This document shows, one piece after another, positions 8,629-17,396 of a DNA stretch of 41,861 bases. The position numbers and the translations under genes were made by a program. Position 1 is the first letter of the stretch, and every line of letters starts with the position of its first letter. Under the pieces are notes generated by a model. It saw nothing but the letters and a program-made list of their open reading frames with translations, made no database searches and was not told the DNA's origin. The DNA comes from an uncultured Bacteroidales bacterium (GTDB lineage: Bacteria; Bacteroidota; Bacteroidia; Bacteroidales; FEN-979): contig CAISJJ010000412.1 in the NCBI GenBank assembly GCA_903885595.1, positions 1 through 41,861 on the forward strand. Reading direction: 5' to 3'.

Positions 8629-9237
8629 CTAATCAATAATGACGATTCTCCTTACGATTGTTACCATACTTGATTTAAGCCGAATAAAGTAGTATCCCCG
8701 GGGGTACTCCGACAGGTCGAAGTTCAATGTTGCAGCATGATTTACCATTTCTGCTGACAGTGTCTTCCCGCTGATGTCAAAAAGGGAAATTTCTGCTTCC
8801 TCCTCCAGTGTACTGCCGGTCACAACCTTAAATATTCCCCTTGATGGATTTGGATAAATTTGTAATTCCCGGCCATTGTTTTCAACAATACCAACCGACG
8901 GCGCTGAGGCTGTGAACGATCCAATCATACCCATGGCTGCGTGGGGAGTACATACATAATTGTACACACCTGCAAATTCTACATGATAATCGAAAACCTG
9001 ACTTGAATTTTTAATGTCCTCATCCCAATCTTCTGCTCCAGCCGGAATGATTCCTGACGTGGTGGTGTGACTTCCCGCATCCCATTGAAAGCGAACCGTG
9101 TCACCCACTGAAACATTTAAAACAGAGGGATTAAAATAATAATTTCCGACATGAACGATGTGTTTTATCGCGAATATCTCTTGATGTAAAGCCATTCCCA
9201 TAATTATGAAAATGAACATTGGTATATATTTTTTCAT
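8629..9237 (-). CDS. Plastocyanin/azurin-type copper protein with T9SS type A sorting domain
   Basis: A secreted 202-residue protein. The signal peptide (YIPMFIFIIMGMALHQEIFA) is followed by one cupredoxin domain. The copper ligands are visible as His in SHTTTSG and Cys, His and Met in YVCTPHAAMGM, the type 1 blue-copper arrangement. A C-terminal T9SS type A domain follows (IYPNPSRGIFKV through FDISGKTL to YYFIRLKS), which predicts export through the type IX system and surface attachment or release. The start at 9237 is chosen for the signal peptide; an in-frame start at 9282 adds a polar extension that overlaps the promoter box. The electron-transfer partner is unknown. Confidence 0.88.
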   Translation of the reverse strand: MKKYIPMFIFIIMGMALHQEIFAIKHIVHVGNYYFNPSVLNVSVGDTVRFQWDAGSHTTTSGIIPAGAEDWDEDIKNSSQVFDYHVEFAGVYNYVCTPHAAMGMIGSFTASAPSVGIVENNGRELQIYPNPSRGIFKVVTGSTLEEEAEISLFDISGKTLSAEMVNHAATLNFDLSEYPRGYYFIRLKSSMVTIVRRIVIID

Positions 9238-9279
9238 AGTAAATGTATGTGTGTTATAGTTAATAAGACTAATTAAAAA

Positions 9280-9287
9280 CAAATATA
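9280..9287 (-). promoter_or_regulatory. -7 promoter box for the copper-protein gene
   Basis: TATATTTG on the minus strand fits TAnnTTTG. A TTG about 21 bases upstream (9309-9311 on the complement) could be the -33 element. It supports the start at 9237. Confidence 0.5.
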
Positions 9288-9472
9288 CAATAATTTGATG
9301 GTTAAAGTCAAGGATTTGGAAGAAAAATTTGAGATTAATGTGCTGAATTTACAATTGTCACCTTCATTTTGCTTTTATTAACATCTTTTTGCCTTATCGA
9401 ATGGCAACTTTGTTGATAATATGATTTATTCAGAAAGAAATCAGCGGTATTTCCCGCCAATAAAAAAAATCT

Positions 9473-9480
9473 TAACTTTG
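9473..9480 (+). promoter_or_regulatory. -7 promoter box for ferritin
   Basis: TAACTTTG fits the Bacteroidetes -7 consensus and lies 22 bases before the ferritin ATG. No clear -33 TTG was seen. Confidence 0.55.
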
Positions 9481-9502
9481 TATTCAACCAACCTTAGTTA
9501 TT

Positions 9503-10042
9503 ATGATTAGTAAAAATGTAGAAAAAGCAATAAACGAGCAGATCAAACGCGAAGAACATTCTTCCCGTATATACCTGTCAATGGCCTCCTGGGCAGAGCG
9601 GAACGGTTTTCCCGGTGCTTCAAACTGGCTTTATGTGCAGACAGAGGAGGAGCGTATCCATATGCTCAAACTGGTTCATTATCTCAACGACCGGGGCGGA
9701 TCTGCAGTCATTCCTGCTCTGGATTCACCCGACGCAGCCTTTAAATCATTGCCCGATGTGTTCCAGCAAGTGTTGAAGCATGAAGAGTATATTTCTGCCT
9801 CAATCAATGACCTCTATGCCATTTGTACCAAAGAGAAGGATTTTACCACCGCAAACTATCTCCAGTGGTATATCACTGAACAGATAGAAGAGGAAAGCAC
9901 CGTGCGCAATATCCTCGATCAGATCAAGTTGGCAGGAAGCGACAAAGGCGGGCAATTCATGATGGACAAAGAATTTGCAGCCATGGCCACCGCCAAGAGA
10001 GCGGCGCTGGCATTGAGCGGCGGCGCTAATGCAGTAGTTTAA
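9503..10042 (+). CDS. ftnA: Non-heme ferritin (FtnA type)
   Basis: Cytoplasmic iron-storage protein that oxidises Fe(II) and stores the mineral in a 24-subunit shell. It has 179 residues in a four-helix bundle. Ferroxidase residues are visible: Glu in the first helix (REEHSSRIYLSMASWAE), Glu and His in EEERIHMLKL, and Glu/Gln in the later helices (EEYISASI, YITEQIEEESTV). There is no Met heme ligand of the bacterioferritin type in the expected place. Its 3' end overlaps the convergent DUF3109 gene by 17 bases. Confidence 0.93.
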   Translation: MISKNVEKAINEQIKREEHSSRIYLSMASWAERNGFPGASNWLYVQTEEERIHMLKLVHYLNDRGGSAVIPALDSPDAAFKSLPDVFQQVLKHEEYISASINDLYAICTKEKDFTTANYLQWYITEQIEEESTVRNILDQIKLAGSDKGGQFMMDKEFAAMATAKRAALALSGGANAVV

Positions 10043-10580
10043 GGAGTTTGTTGTACCAGGTTCGACCATATTTACGAATCAATGCCCCTTCCAGGAACTG
10101 GTATAGGGGTATTTTTTCATTGTGTCCCTTCACCAGTGCTTTCTGACAGATCGGCCATTTGTGATAGTTCAGCAGATCATTGACAGGGGTTGTTTTGATC
10201 CGGATGGGGTAGAGGTGGCATGAAATGGGCTTGGCAAAAGGAATTTTCTTTTCCTGGAAGGCCTTTTCAATCGCACACCGGGCAATACAATCCTCAAAAT
10301 AAACGAATGCACACTCTTTTCCGTGAATCAGCGGGGTGACAAACTTCCCCTCCGCATCATAATCGAAAACCCCAAGCATTTCCACTTCAGATATTCCTTC
10401 CGGCACCATAAAGGGCTTGATTTCATCAATGTAATCTTCGAGCAGGGAAATCTCTTCCTCATCGAGGGGCGCACCGGCATCGCCCTCTACACAGCAGGCG
10501 CCTTTGCACTTTTCCATATCGCAGCAGAAGTAGACCTCTTTTACTTCATCGGAAATCAGGGTGTTTTCTAAGTAAATCAT
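10026..10580 (-). CDS. DUF3109 family Cys-rich protein
   Basis: A 184-residue Bacteroidetes protein of unknown role. Cysteines occur in CCDMEKCKGACCVEGDAG near the N-terminus and in a later set (KECAFVYFEDCIARCAIEK, ISCHLYPIR, WPICQKAL). This is a pattern compatible with metal or Fe-S binding, as in YkgJ-like zinc/iron-chelating domains. Its last codons overlap the convergent ferritin end, and its start lies only 15 bases from the left arm of the S23 element, which may have displaced its original promoter. Any link with iron handling is inference from the neighbouring ferritin. Confidence 0.85.
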   Translation of the reverse strand: MIYLENTLISDEVKEVYFCCDMEKCKGACCVEGDAGAPLDEEEISLLEDYIDEIKPFMVPEGISEVEMLGVFDYDAEGKFVTPLIHGKECAFVYFEDCIARCAIEKAFQEKKIPFAKPISCHLYPIRIKTTPVNDLLNYHKWPICQKALVKGHNEKIPLYQFLEGALIRKYGRTWYNKLLKLLH

Positions 10581-10594
10581 GGTTATTCATTTAA

Positions 10595-11063
10595 GGAATG
10601 CAAACAATGCAAACAATGCAGGGAATGCAGGGAATGCAGACAATGCAGACAATGCAGAAAAAGTGTTCAACAAGTGATTATCTTTTTTGTCCCTGACCGA
10701 TTAAGTAAAAAAAGAGATTATGAAAGAAAACCATATCAAAGATAAAAGTTTTGAACTTGCGGTTGAAAGTGTTTTCCTATATCAATACCTGACAAGGGAA
10801 AAACATGAATACATCCTTTCAAAAGAGGTTTTAAGATCAGGCACTTCAGTTGGAGCGAATGTTTCAGAAGGAGTGGCGGCCCAGTCTAAAAAAGAGATTT
10901 CTTACCGGTTATCCATTTCCTATAAGGAATCACGAGAAACAGAATTTTGGCTAAAACTTTAATGTTCAACGGGGTATCTGACATTTGAAAAAGCCGCTTC
11001 AGCAATGAAAAAATGTGAAGAGGCCAACAGAATCCTGTTTGCATTGCCTGCATTGCCTGCATT
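10595..11063 (+). mobile_element. S23 (four-helix-bundle) element A with inverted 9-base-unit arms
   Basis: The left arm (10597-10657) is seven head-to-tail 9-base units of AATGCANNN, in pairs: two ending AAC, two ending GGG, two ending GAC, then a partial unit. The right arm (11041-11063) carries the same type of unit inverted (GCATTGCCT twice, then GCATT). Between them is one S23-type gene pointing left to right. The right arm ends eight bases from the stop of the EFR1 gene on the opposite strand. No transposase or integrase is present. That it is mobile is inferred from its layout and from the second element at 36072. Confidence 0.65.
10720..11040 (+). pseudogene. Four helix bundle protein (S23 ribosomal/IVP family), interrupted by one TAA
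   Basis: The first 80 codons match the S23/intervening-sequence-protein family (TIGR02436-like). SKEVLRSGTSVGANVSEG is the conserved RSgTSIgANi-type motif, followed by SYKESRETEFWLKL. Codon 81 (10960-10962) is TAA. The same frame then continues with CSTGYLTFEKAASAMKK and CEEANRILF, which is the expected last helix, so one substitution (for example TTA to TAA) would restore the gene. The frame runs on into the right arm as ALPALPAL. The product may be an 80-residue truncated protein, a dead gene, or depend on readthrough. It belongs to the KEArE-YWL subfamily, unlike the gene at 36138. Confidence 0.8.
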
Positions 11064-11071
11064 GATTTATT

Positions 11072-12133
11072 TTATGGTAATTGGGAAATCATTTTTCGGG
11101 AAGGTTTGTACCGTCGCCAGAATTTGTATCTGGTAAAGGAGGTATAATAAAAAAGTTGCCGGATGACCGGGATTCGCAATAAATAATGGTAGATACGGTA
11201 CGAAACAACCATCACAAGGAAAGTGAGCACCCAGCCTGTAAGCGTAACACCCGTTTTAGCCCAGCCATTTCCAGCGGGAATGGTAATGAACCTGCCCACC
11301 CATTGCCAGAACCAGACCATAATCCCAATATTCAGCAGGCACATGATGCCGATGATATATCCGTGGGCTGTCTCAATAGCCCTTTTGGGGCAGTTATTCA
11401 TACAGCGCATGCAGCTCTCGCAACGGTATGACCAGAATGGCCGGTTATCAATGGTCAGAATGGCCTTAACCGGGCAGTTGTCAATGCAGATATCACATTT
11501 ATCGCATGCATCTGTCGCATAAAACGATTTAGCCAGAATAAATCTACCGACGAAAAAATACCCGATACTGATGGGCATGATCAGGATGTCCTGGATGATG
11601 TCGCGGAAAGCTGTGTATACCTTTTTCCCGCTGAGCACTTTTAAAGCGAACGTCTCCGTTATTCCTTTGCAGTGTCTATAGAGTGATTCAACAACCTTTT
11701 CTTTAACCCCGGGATGAAATGAAATCCAGTTTGAAGGAAGGTCGATGGAACGAAGTCCGACAATTCGGTAGCCCTTCAGCAGTAAAACCATTGCTGAGAG
11801 CCATAATGCAATCCCGCTTAAACCGGGGACAAACCATTTTGACAGCTTTAGCCCCGCCCTGGTATTCATCAGGAATGCCCTGTTTCCTCTTGATTGGGGA
11901 AAACGGAAGATGAAATACATCATGGCCGGCGGATAGTTGAATCCATGGGTGGGAGAAACAAAGCCCACCAGCGATCCTGGAGGCGGGGAGGTGATGCGCT
12001 TCCTGTCGATCTTGGCGATATCGGTTGTTTCTGCCGGGATTTGCTGATGAGATGCAACATCAGAAAACCAATGTGCTACATTGCGGGCATTGCCGGTGCC
12101 GGAAAAGTAGTAGATTAGAAGGGATGGTTCCAT
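11072..12133 (-). CDS. EFR1-type flavodoxin/ferredoxin fusion with membrane segments
   Basis: 353 residues. The N-terminus is flavodoxin-like (LIYYFSGTGNARNVAHWF, an FMN phosphate-loop pattern). The C-terminal half has two 4Fe-4S motifs, CDKCDICIDNCP and CESCMRCMNNCP. Hydrophobic segments flank these (LSGIALWLSAMVLLL, GIMCLLNIGIMVWFWQWV, WVLTFLVMVVSYRIYHYLL), so it is probably membrane-attached, unlike soluble EFR1 proteins of about 260 residues. It would shuttle electrons between flavin and Fe-S partners at the membrane; partners are not known. It is 20 bases downstream of the cyclase-family gene, probably in one transcript. Confidence 0.82.
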   Translation of the reverse strand: MEPSLLIYYFSGTGNARNVAHWFSDVASHQQIPAETTDIAKIDRKRITSPPPGSLVGFVSPTHGFNYPPAMMYFIFRFPQSRGNRAFLMNTRAGLKLSKWFVPGLSGIALWLSAMVLLLKGYRIVGLRSIDLPSNWISFHPGVKEKVVESLYRHCKGITETFALKVLSGKKVYTAFRDIIQDILIMPISIGYFFVGRFILAKSFYATDACDKCDICIDNCPVKAILTIDNRPFWSYRCESCMRCMNNCPKRAIETAHGYIIGIMCLLNIGIMVWFWQWVGRFITIPAGNGWAKTGVTLTGWVLTFLVMVVSYRIYHYLLRIPVIRQLFYYTSFTRYKFWRRYKPSRKMISQLP

Positions 12134-12153
12134 AGATAAATGGGGATAGCAGG

Positions 12154-12948
12154 TTATTTTCCGATTATAGCCACAATACGCAAAGGAGCCCCGCTTCCAC
12201 CCCTGATCTTCATTGGCAGTGCCACGATGTGGGCTCCATTTTCCGGGAGCTGATCAAGGTTTGCAACGTTTTCATACATTGTAAGCCCGGCGGCACATAA
12301 AATGCGATGGGATTGAAAATCCTTCGATTGCCCGTTATCGATGCTGGGTGTGTCCAACCCAACGGCATTGATTTTCCGGTTTTTTACAAGCCAATTGGCA
12401 GCGCCGGGATCAAGCCCGGGGAAATGCAGCTCCTCCACCCCCTCTCTTCCTGTTTTTGAGGTCCCGGTATATTTAACATGATCCTCCCAGTATTTACCGA
12501 ACCCGGTATTTAACAATATGATCGCTCCTTCAGGAATTTTCCCATGCGTTTTCTCCCAGTTTTCAAAATCCGTCACTGAAACCAGGTAATCGCGGTTTTC
12601 GGATGATTGCCTGGTCACATCCACCACCACACCGGGACCATGAAGTTGTTCAACCGGAACCTCGTGAATGAATTTCTGATCCTTTCCAAAATGGACAGGG
12701 GCATCGAAATGGGTTCCCCCATGTTCTTCAGCCGAAAATTTGAATGATGAATAGAAGTATCCTTTTTCGGTCATGCCGTAAAAAACGGTATCATGACTGA
12801 AAGGTACATTGGTTGGCCAGTAAACGGTGCTGGCTTCGAAATCGTGGGTGAGATCGATCCATTGAGCTGATTGCAATTGTTCATCCCAGTGACTTTGCCT
12901 GCAGGCTGCCAATGAAATAATGACCAGTAAAAAGAAAAGTTTTTTCAT
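12154..12948 (-). CDS. Cyclase family protein (kynurenine formamidase-like), lipoprotein
   Basis: A 264-residue member of the PF04199 cyclase fold, whose members are metal-dependent hydrolases such as kynurenine formamidase. The metal-binding motif HGGTHFDAPVHF is complete. Other conserved parts are WIDLTHDFE, ILLNTGFGKYW and AVGLDTPSID. The N-terminus MKKLFFLLVIISLAACRQS is a lipoprotein signal with lipobox LAAC, so the enzyme is exported. The start at 12948 is chosen for this signal and for the -7 box 21 bases upstream. The substrate is unknown. Confidence 0.88.
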   Translation of the reverse strand: MKKLFFLLVIISLAACRQSHWDEQLQSAQWIDLTHDFEASTVYWPTNVPFSHDTVFYGMTEKGYFYSSFKFSAEEHGGTHFDAPVHFGKDQKFIHEVPVEQLHGPGVVVDVTRQSSENRDYLVSVTDFENWEKTHGKIPEGAIILLNTGFGKYWEDHVKYTGTSKTGREGVEELHFPGLDPGAANWLVKNRKINAVGLDTPSIDNGQSKDFQSHRILCAAGLTMYENVANLDQLPENGAHIVALPMKIRGGSGAPLRIVAIIGK

Positions 12949-12969
12949 GGAAATGGGTTTATCAATGAT

Positions 12970-12977
12970 CAAAAGTA
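12970..12977 (-). promoter_or_regulatory. -7 promoter box for the cyclase-EFR1 pair
   Basis: TACTTTTG on the minus strand fits TAnnTTTG, 21 bases before the ATG at 12948. The rest of the 361-base gap up to nuoA shows no gene I can support, only this box and the nuo promoter. Confidence 0.45.
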
Positions 12978-13257
12978 ATTCTTTTTCCCTTTTCCCTGTG
13001 GTGTGTTTTATCTTACAGACATTGTTATCAGGTAGTCTGGCATTTGTCGGGATTCTTATCAAGCTGACAGCTGTCCCTGCGACTGCCGTTGGGTGGATTG
13101 TCGAAAGCAGGGTTGAAAGAGGTTATCAGGCTGGAGCGGTCAACATTGACAAATATCAACCGATACTTTGATATATAACAATGAAAAATTCATAAGTAAT
13201 GTAAAATCAAATAAATAAAAAAAATATTAGATGTGTTTTCACCTTCGACCGATTAGG

Positions 13258-13283
13258 TTGTTTCAGATTAATTTTTAACTTTG
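13258..13283 (+). promoter_or_regulatory. Promoter of the nuo operon
   Basis: TTG at 13258-13260 and TAACTTTG at 13276-13283 resemble the -33 and -7 elements of Bacteroidetes promoters. The spacing of 15 is a little short. The nuoA ATG follows 26 bases later. Confidence 0.55.
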
Positions 13284-13309
13284 CCGCCACTTCTGTTAAT
13301 AGATTCACT

Positions 13310-13660
13310 ATGAGTGCTGAAAGTCTGATTCTTTTCTTTATCGTTGGGGCCTTTCTGGTGGGATTTGCCATTGTGTTCTCCATCTTTGTTGCACCCACTT
13401 CAACCAATCCTCAAAAGGCCGAACCTTACGAATGCGGCATCCCCACCGAGGGGCTGACCTGGCTGCAGTTCAACGTGGGGTACTATTTATTTGCCATTAT
13501 CTTCCTGGTGTTTGATGTTGAAAGTGTGTTTATTTTTCCCTGGGCCGTGGTAATGAAAGAACTTGGAATGATTGCCTTCATTGAAATCATCATTTTCTTT
13601 TTCGTACTGGGTTTGGGCTTGTTATATGCCTGGAAGAAAGGAGCATTGAAATGGGAATAA
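13310..13660 (+). CDS. nuoA: Complex I subunit NuoA
   Basis: A small membrane subunit of 116 residues with three hydrophobic helices. The conserved loop [16 protein letters not shown] contains the YECG motif, and the second helix region [21 protein letters not shown] is highly typical. It helps form the quinone cavity and the E-channel with NuoH, J and K. It is the first gene of the operon and overlaps nuoB by 10 bases. Confidence 0.95.
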   Translation: MSAESLILFFIVGAFLVGFAIVFSIFVAPTSTNPQKAEPYECGIPTEGLTWLQFNVGYYLFAIIFLVFDVESVFIFPWAVVMKELGMIAFIEIIIFFFVLGLGLLYAWKKGALKWE

Positions 13661-14202
13661 AAAATATGAAAGAGGCGGATTTCCGCGACAATGAAACCCT
13701 CGAATTATTCAAACAATCAGGCGGCAATATCCTGATGACTACCATTGATGCCGTGATTGACTGGGGCCGATCAAATTCCATCTGGCCGCTTACTTTTGCA
13801 ACCAGTTGTTGCGGGATTGAAATGATGGCCACCGGGGCTTCGCGTCACGATTTTGCCCGTTTCGGAATTGAGGTTTACCGTGCCTCTCCCCGCCAGGCCG
13901 ATGTGATCGTAGTTGCAGGAACAATTGTAAATAAAATGGCTCCGGTTCTGAAGCGTTTGTACGACCAGATGTCGGACCCCAAATATGTTATTGCCATGGG
14001 CGCCTGCGCAGTTTCCGGCGGACCATTCTTTTATAACACCTATCATGTAGTGCGTGGTGTTGACCATGTGATTCCTGTGGATGTTTATATCCCGGGATGC
14101 CCACCTCGTCCTGAAGCTCTGCTTTATGGTGTTATGCAACTCCAGCGCAAAATCAAGCTGGAATCCATGACCAGTCCAAGACAAACTGTAGAATTAAAAT
14201 AG
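13651..14202 (+). CDS. nuoB: Complex I subunit NuoB
   Basis: This subunit carries the terminal N2 4Fe-4S cluster that reduces quinone. Its cysteines are visible in [20 protein letters not shown] and IPGCPPRPE. It has 183 residues, normal for NuoB. The start at 13651 is preferred because GGAG stands nine bases before it; the next ATG at 13666 is possible. It overlaps the end of nuoA, implying coupled translation. Confidence 0.96.
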   Translation: MGIKNMKEADFRDNETLELFKQSGGNILMTTIDAVIDWGRSNSIWPLTFATSCCGIEMMATGASRHDFARFGIEVYRASPRQADVIVVAGTIVNKMAPVLKRLYDQMSDPKYVIAMGACAVSGGPFFYNTYHVVRGVDHVIPVDVYIPGCPPRPEALLYGVMQLQRKIKLESMTSPRQTVELK

Positions 14203-14216
14203 CTAATTTCCCCACG

Positions 14217-14675
14217 ATGGATAACGCAGCATTAAAGGAGCGCATTCTGGGTCTGGTACCTGACGCAGAATACCTGGAGAATAAACAATTTCTCACCTTT
14301 GTCATCCCACCGGCAAAAATGCATGACCTTGCGATCAAACTCAAATTTGAGACTGATCTGGCTTTCGACTATCTTTTCTGTTTGTCGGGGGTTGATATGG
14401 TCAAATATCTTGAGGTGGTCTACCATTTGGAATCGACTACCCTGACACACCAACTTGTTCTTAAAGTTCGCACCGATGACAGGGAAAACGGATCGGTCGA
14501 TACCGTTTGTGACATCTGGCGGACAGCGGAATTACACGAACGGGAAGCTTATGACCTTCTTGGAATAAGGTTCAACAATCATCCCGATTTGCGGAGATTT
14601 TTCCTCGAAGAGGGTTGGATCGGCCATCCGCTCCGCAAAGATTATGTTGATGAAGTTAATATCGTAGAACTTTAA
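14217..14675 (+). CDS. nuoC: Complex I subunit NuoC
   Basis: A 30-kDa-type subunit of 152 residues, separate from NuoD (in E. coli the two are fused). Conserved segments are DYLFCLSGVDM, VCDIWRTAELHEREAYDLLGIRF and the typical ending HPLRKDYV. It belongs to the hydrophilic connecting module and lies three bases before nuoD. Confidence 0.95.
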   Translation: MDNAALKERILGLVPDAEYLENKQFLTFVIPPAKMHDLAIKLKFETDLAFDYLFCLSGVDMVKYLEVVYHLESTTLTHQLVLKVRTDDRENGSVDTVCDIWRTAELHEREAYDLLGIRFNNHPDLRRFFLEEGWIGHPLRKDYVDEVNIVEL

Positions 14676-14678
14676 GGT

Positions 14679-15806
14679 ATGAAAGAGATCATTAACCTGC
14701 CAGTTAAAAATGTTGAGGAGGAGGAATACCATATTAATATGGGGCCACAGCACCCTTCAACCCATGGTGTATTAAGGCTGGTTGTATCACTGCAGGGTGA
14801 AATCGTAAAAAACCTGAAACCTCATTGTGGTTATATCCACCGCGGAATTGAGAAGATGTGTGAAAAGGATACCTATCCTCAGATTATTCATCTTACCGAC
14901 AGGATGGATTACTTGTCGGCCCACATCAACAATCACGCAGTTTGTTTGCTGGTTGAAAACGCACTGGAAGTTGAAGTTCCTGAGCGGGTAAAATATATCC
15001 GTACCATCATCGATGAATTAAACCGTATTGCTTCACATCAGCTTTGGTGGTGCAGTTTTGGTATGGACCTCGGTGGACTCACCTGCTATTTTTACGGTTT
15101 GCGCGACAGGGAAAAGATCCTCGATATATTCGAAGAATCATTTGGCTCAAGGCTTCTGCACAGCTATTATACACCAGGTGGCCTGATGATGGACATTCAT
15201 CCCAACTTCCAGCAGCGGGTTAAAGATTTTATTAAATATTTCCGCAAGAAGATCAAGGATTATGATAAGATCCTTTCCGGTAATATCATTATGCATGAAC
15301 GGACCAGGGGAGTCGGTGTTCTTTCAAAGGAAGATGCCATCAGTTATGGTGTGACAGGCCCCTCAGGCCGTGCATCAGGATTTTCATGTGATGTGCGCAA
15401 ACATCATCCGTACGGTGTGTACGAAAAGGCTGATTTCAAGGAAATTCTTGGTACAGCCGGGGATACGCTCACACGATATAATATGAGGATGCTTGAAATG
15501 CGTGAGTCGATGAAGATCATTGAACAGCTCATCGACAATATTCCCGCCGGCGATTATATCGCCAAGATGAAAGCAGTATTAAAACTTCCTGCCGGAGAAT
15601 ACTACCAGCGTGTTGAAGCAGCACGGGGCGAGTTAGGTGTATATGTTGTCAGCGATGGTAACAAGAGTCCGTACCGCATGAAATTCCGTTCTCCGAATTT
15701 TTCCAACCTGAGTGCGCTTGATCATATGAGCCGCGGCTGCAAAATTGCCGACCTCGTGGCCATCGGTGGTTCTTTAGACTATGTTATTCCGGATATTGAC
15801 AGATAA
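14679..15806 (+). CDS. nuoD: Complex I subunit NuoD (49 kDa)
   Basis: This subunit forms the quinone site with NuoB. It has 375 residues with the conserved start NMGPQHPSTHGVLRLVVSL and then HCGYIHRGIEKMCE. Other conserved parts are MDYLSAHINNHAVC, TGPSGRASG and the ending DYVIPDIDR. The CxxC pairs that bind NiFe in the related hydrogenases are absent, so this is a complex I subunit and not a hydrogenase large subunit. Confidence 0.96.
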   Translation: MKEIINLPVKNVEEEEYHINMGPQHPSTHGVLRLVVSLQGEIVKNLKPHCGYIHRGIEKMCEKDTYPQIIHLTDRMDYLSAHINNHAVCLLVENALEVEVPERVKYIRTIIDELNRIASHQLWWCSFGMDLGGLTCYFYGLRDREKILDIFEESFGSRLLHSYYTPGGLMMDIHPNFQQRVKDFIKYFRKKIKDYDKILSGNIIMHERTRGVGVLSKEDAISYGVTGPSGRASGFSCDVRKHHPYGVYEKADFKEILGTAGDTLTRYNMRMLEMRESMKIIEQLIDNIPAGDYIAKMKAVLKLPAGEYYQRVEAARGELGVYVVSDGNKSPYRMKFRSPNFSNLSALDHMSRGCKIADLVAIGGSLDYVIPDIDR

Positions 15807-15818
15807 TAAAATTTATCT

Positions 15819-16907
15819 ATGAACTTTAGTATTTACGACTTTACGTCATTCACCCAATGGATCGATAAGTTCCTGTACGATAACCTGCCCGCTTTCTGGG
15901 CTGTTGCCGTGGAAATGGTCATCATCGGCCTTTTAGTCCTGGTTTTTTACGCGATGGTTGGTCTCTTCCTGGTGTATGCAGAACGAAAGGTTTGTGCCTT
16001 CATGCAGAACCGTATTGGACCGAACCGGGTAGGCCCATATGGGTTTTTCCAGACGATTGCCGACCTTTTTAAGCTGCTCATGAAGGAATTGGTGTACATC
16101 AAGAACGCAGACAAACTGCTATTCAACATTGCACCGTTTATCGTGATCATTGCCTCGTTTATGGCTATTGCGGCCATCCCGTTTGCAAAGGGGTTGCATG
16201 CGATTGATTTTGACATAGGTATTCTTTATGTGATCGCAGTATCATCACTGGGTGTGGTTGGAATCCTGCTGGCCGGTTGGTCAAGCAACAACAAATATTC
16301 ACTCATCGGCGCCATGCGTTCAGGAGCCCAGATTGTCAGTTATGAACTTTCAGTAGGGCTGTCTCTGGTCACCATTATCATCCTCGCCGGAACCATGCAG
16401 TTCTCTGCGATTGTGGAAGGTCAAGCCAATGGCTGGTTTATTTTCAAAGGGCATATCCCGGCTTTTATTGCTTTTATCATTTTCCTTATTTCAAGTACAG
16501 CCGAAACCAATCGCGGGCCTTTTGACCTGGCTGAGGCCGAATCAGAACTTACTGCCGGTTTCCATACTGAATATTCAGGGATCAAGTTTGCCTTTTTCTT
16601 TCTGGCTGAATATATGAACATGTTTATCGTGGCATCGATTGCGGCTACCGTGTTCCTCGGCGGCTGGATGCCGTTCCATGTTGGCGGATGGCAGGGATTT
16701 AACCATATCATGGATTTTATCCCTCCATTTGTATGGTATATTGGGAAAACCTTCTTTATTATCTGGGTGATGATGTGGTTCAAATGGACCTTCCCGAGAT
16801 TAAGGATCGACCAGTTATTGACCCTGGAATGGAAATACCTTTTACCCATCAACCTGGTCAATATTCTTATCATGGCATTTATCGTATTAATGGGTTGGCA
16901 TTTTTAG
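15819..16907 (+). CDS. nuoH: Complex I subunit NuoH
   Basis: A membrane subunit of 362 residues that links the quinone site to the pump arm. Conserved motifs are [70 protein letters not shown] and [19 protein letters not shown]. About eight hydrophobic helices are present. Confidence 0.96.
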   Translation: MNFSIYDFTSFTQWIDKFLYDNLPAFWAVAVEMVIIGLLVLVFYAMVGLFLVYAERKVCAFMQNRIGPNRVGPYGFFQTIADLFKLLMKELVYIKNADKLLFNIAPFIVIIASFMAIAAIPFAKGLHAIDFDIGILYVIAVSSLGVVGILLAGWSSNNKYSLIGAMRSGAQIVSYELSVGLSLVTIIILAGTMQFSAIVEGQANGWFIFKGHIPAFIAFIIFLISSTAETNRGPFDLAEAESELTAGFHTEYSGIKFAFFFLAEYMNMFIVASIAATVFLGGWMPFHVGGWQGFNHIMDFIPPFVWYIGKTFFIIWVMMWFKWTFPRLRIDQLLTLEWKYLLPINLVNILIMAFIVLMGWHF

Positions 16908-16913
16908 AAAACT

Positions 16914-17396
16914 ATGAACAGCTTTTTCGAATACTTTTCAGATATCTTCCGCGCGGTTAAATCACTCCTGACAGGGATGACGGTAACCGGAAGATACTTC
17001 TTCAGCCCCGGGCAGATCGTAACACAGCAATATCCGGAAAACCGGAAAACACTGAAAATGTTCGATCGCTTCAAAGGAGAAGTAATCATGCCGCATAACG
17101 AGCGCAACGAACACCGTTGTACCGGTTGCGGAATTTGTGAAACAGCCTGCCCCAATGGCACCATTGAGATCCTCCAGGCGAAGATCGACATGCCCGATGG
17201 CAAGAAAAAGCGCATCATCGACAAACATATTTACCGCCTTGGGATGTGTACCTTTTGCGGGCTTTGTATAAAAGCATGCCCGTCGGATGCACTTGCCTGG
17301 GGACAGGAGTTTGAACATGCGGTATTCGATCGGTCGAAACTGACCAAGACCTTGAATCAACCCGGATCATCCATCATTAAAGATATTGTAGAATGA
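16914..17396 (+). CDS. nuoI: Complex I subunit NuoI
   Basis: Ferredoxin-like subunit of 160 residues with two 4Fe-4S motifs, CTGCGICETACP and CTFCGLCIKACP (clusters N6a and N6b). In a complex without NuoEFG it is a likely entry point for electrons from an external carrier such as ferredoxin. Its last four bases overlap nuoJ (ATGA). Confidence 0.95.
   Translation: MNSFFEYFSDIFRAVKSLLTGMTVTGRYFFSPGQIVTQQYPENRKTLKMFDRFKGEVIMPHNERNEHRCTGCGICETACPNGTIEILQAKIDMPDGKKKRIIDKHIYRLGMCTFCGLCIKACPSDALAWGQEFEHAVFDRSKLTKTLNQPGSSIIKDIVE

Noticed and set aside
12920..13171. Plus-strand open frame upstream of nuoA
   Set aside because: It overlaps the signal peptide and promoter of the cyclase gene on the other strand and has no recognisable protein features.
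14679..15806. NiFe-hydrogenase large subunit (energy-converting hydrogenase) in place of NuoD
   Set aside because: The two CxxC metal-binding pairs are absent, and the gene set A to N is the complex I type.
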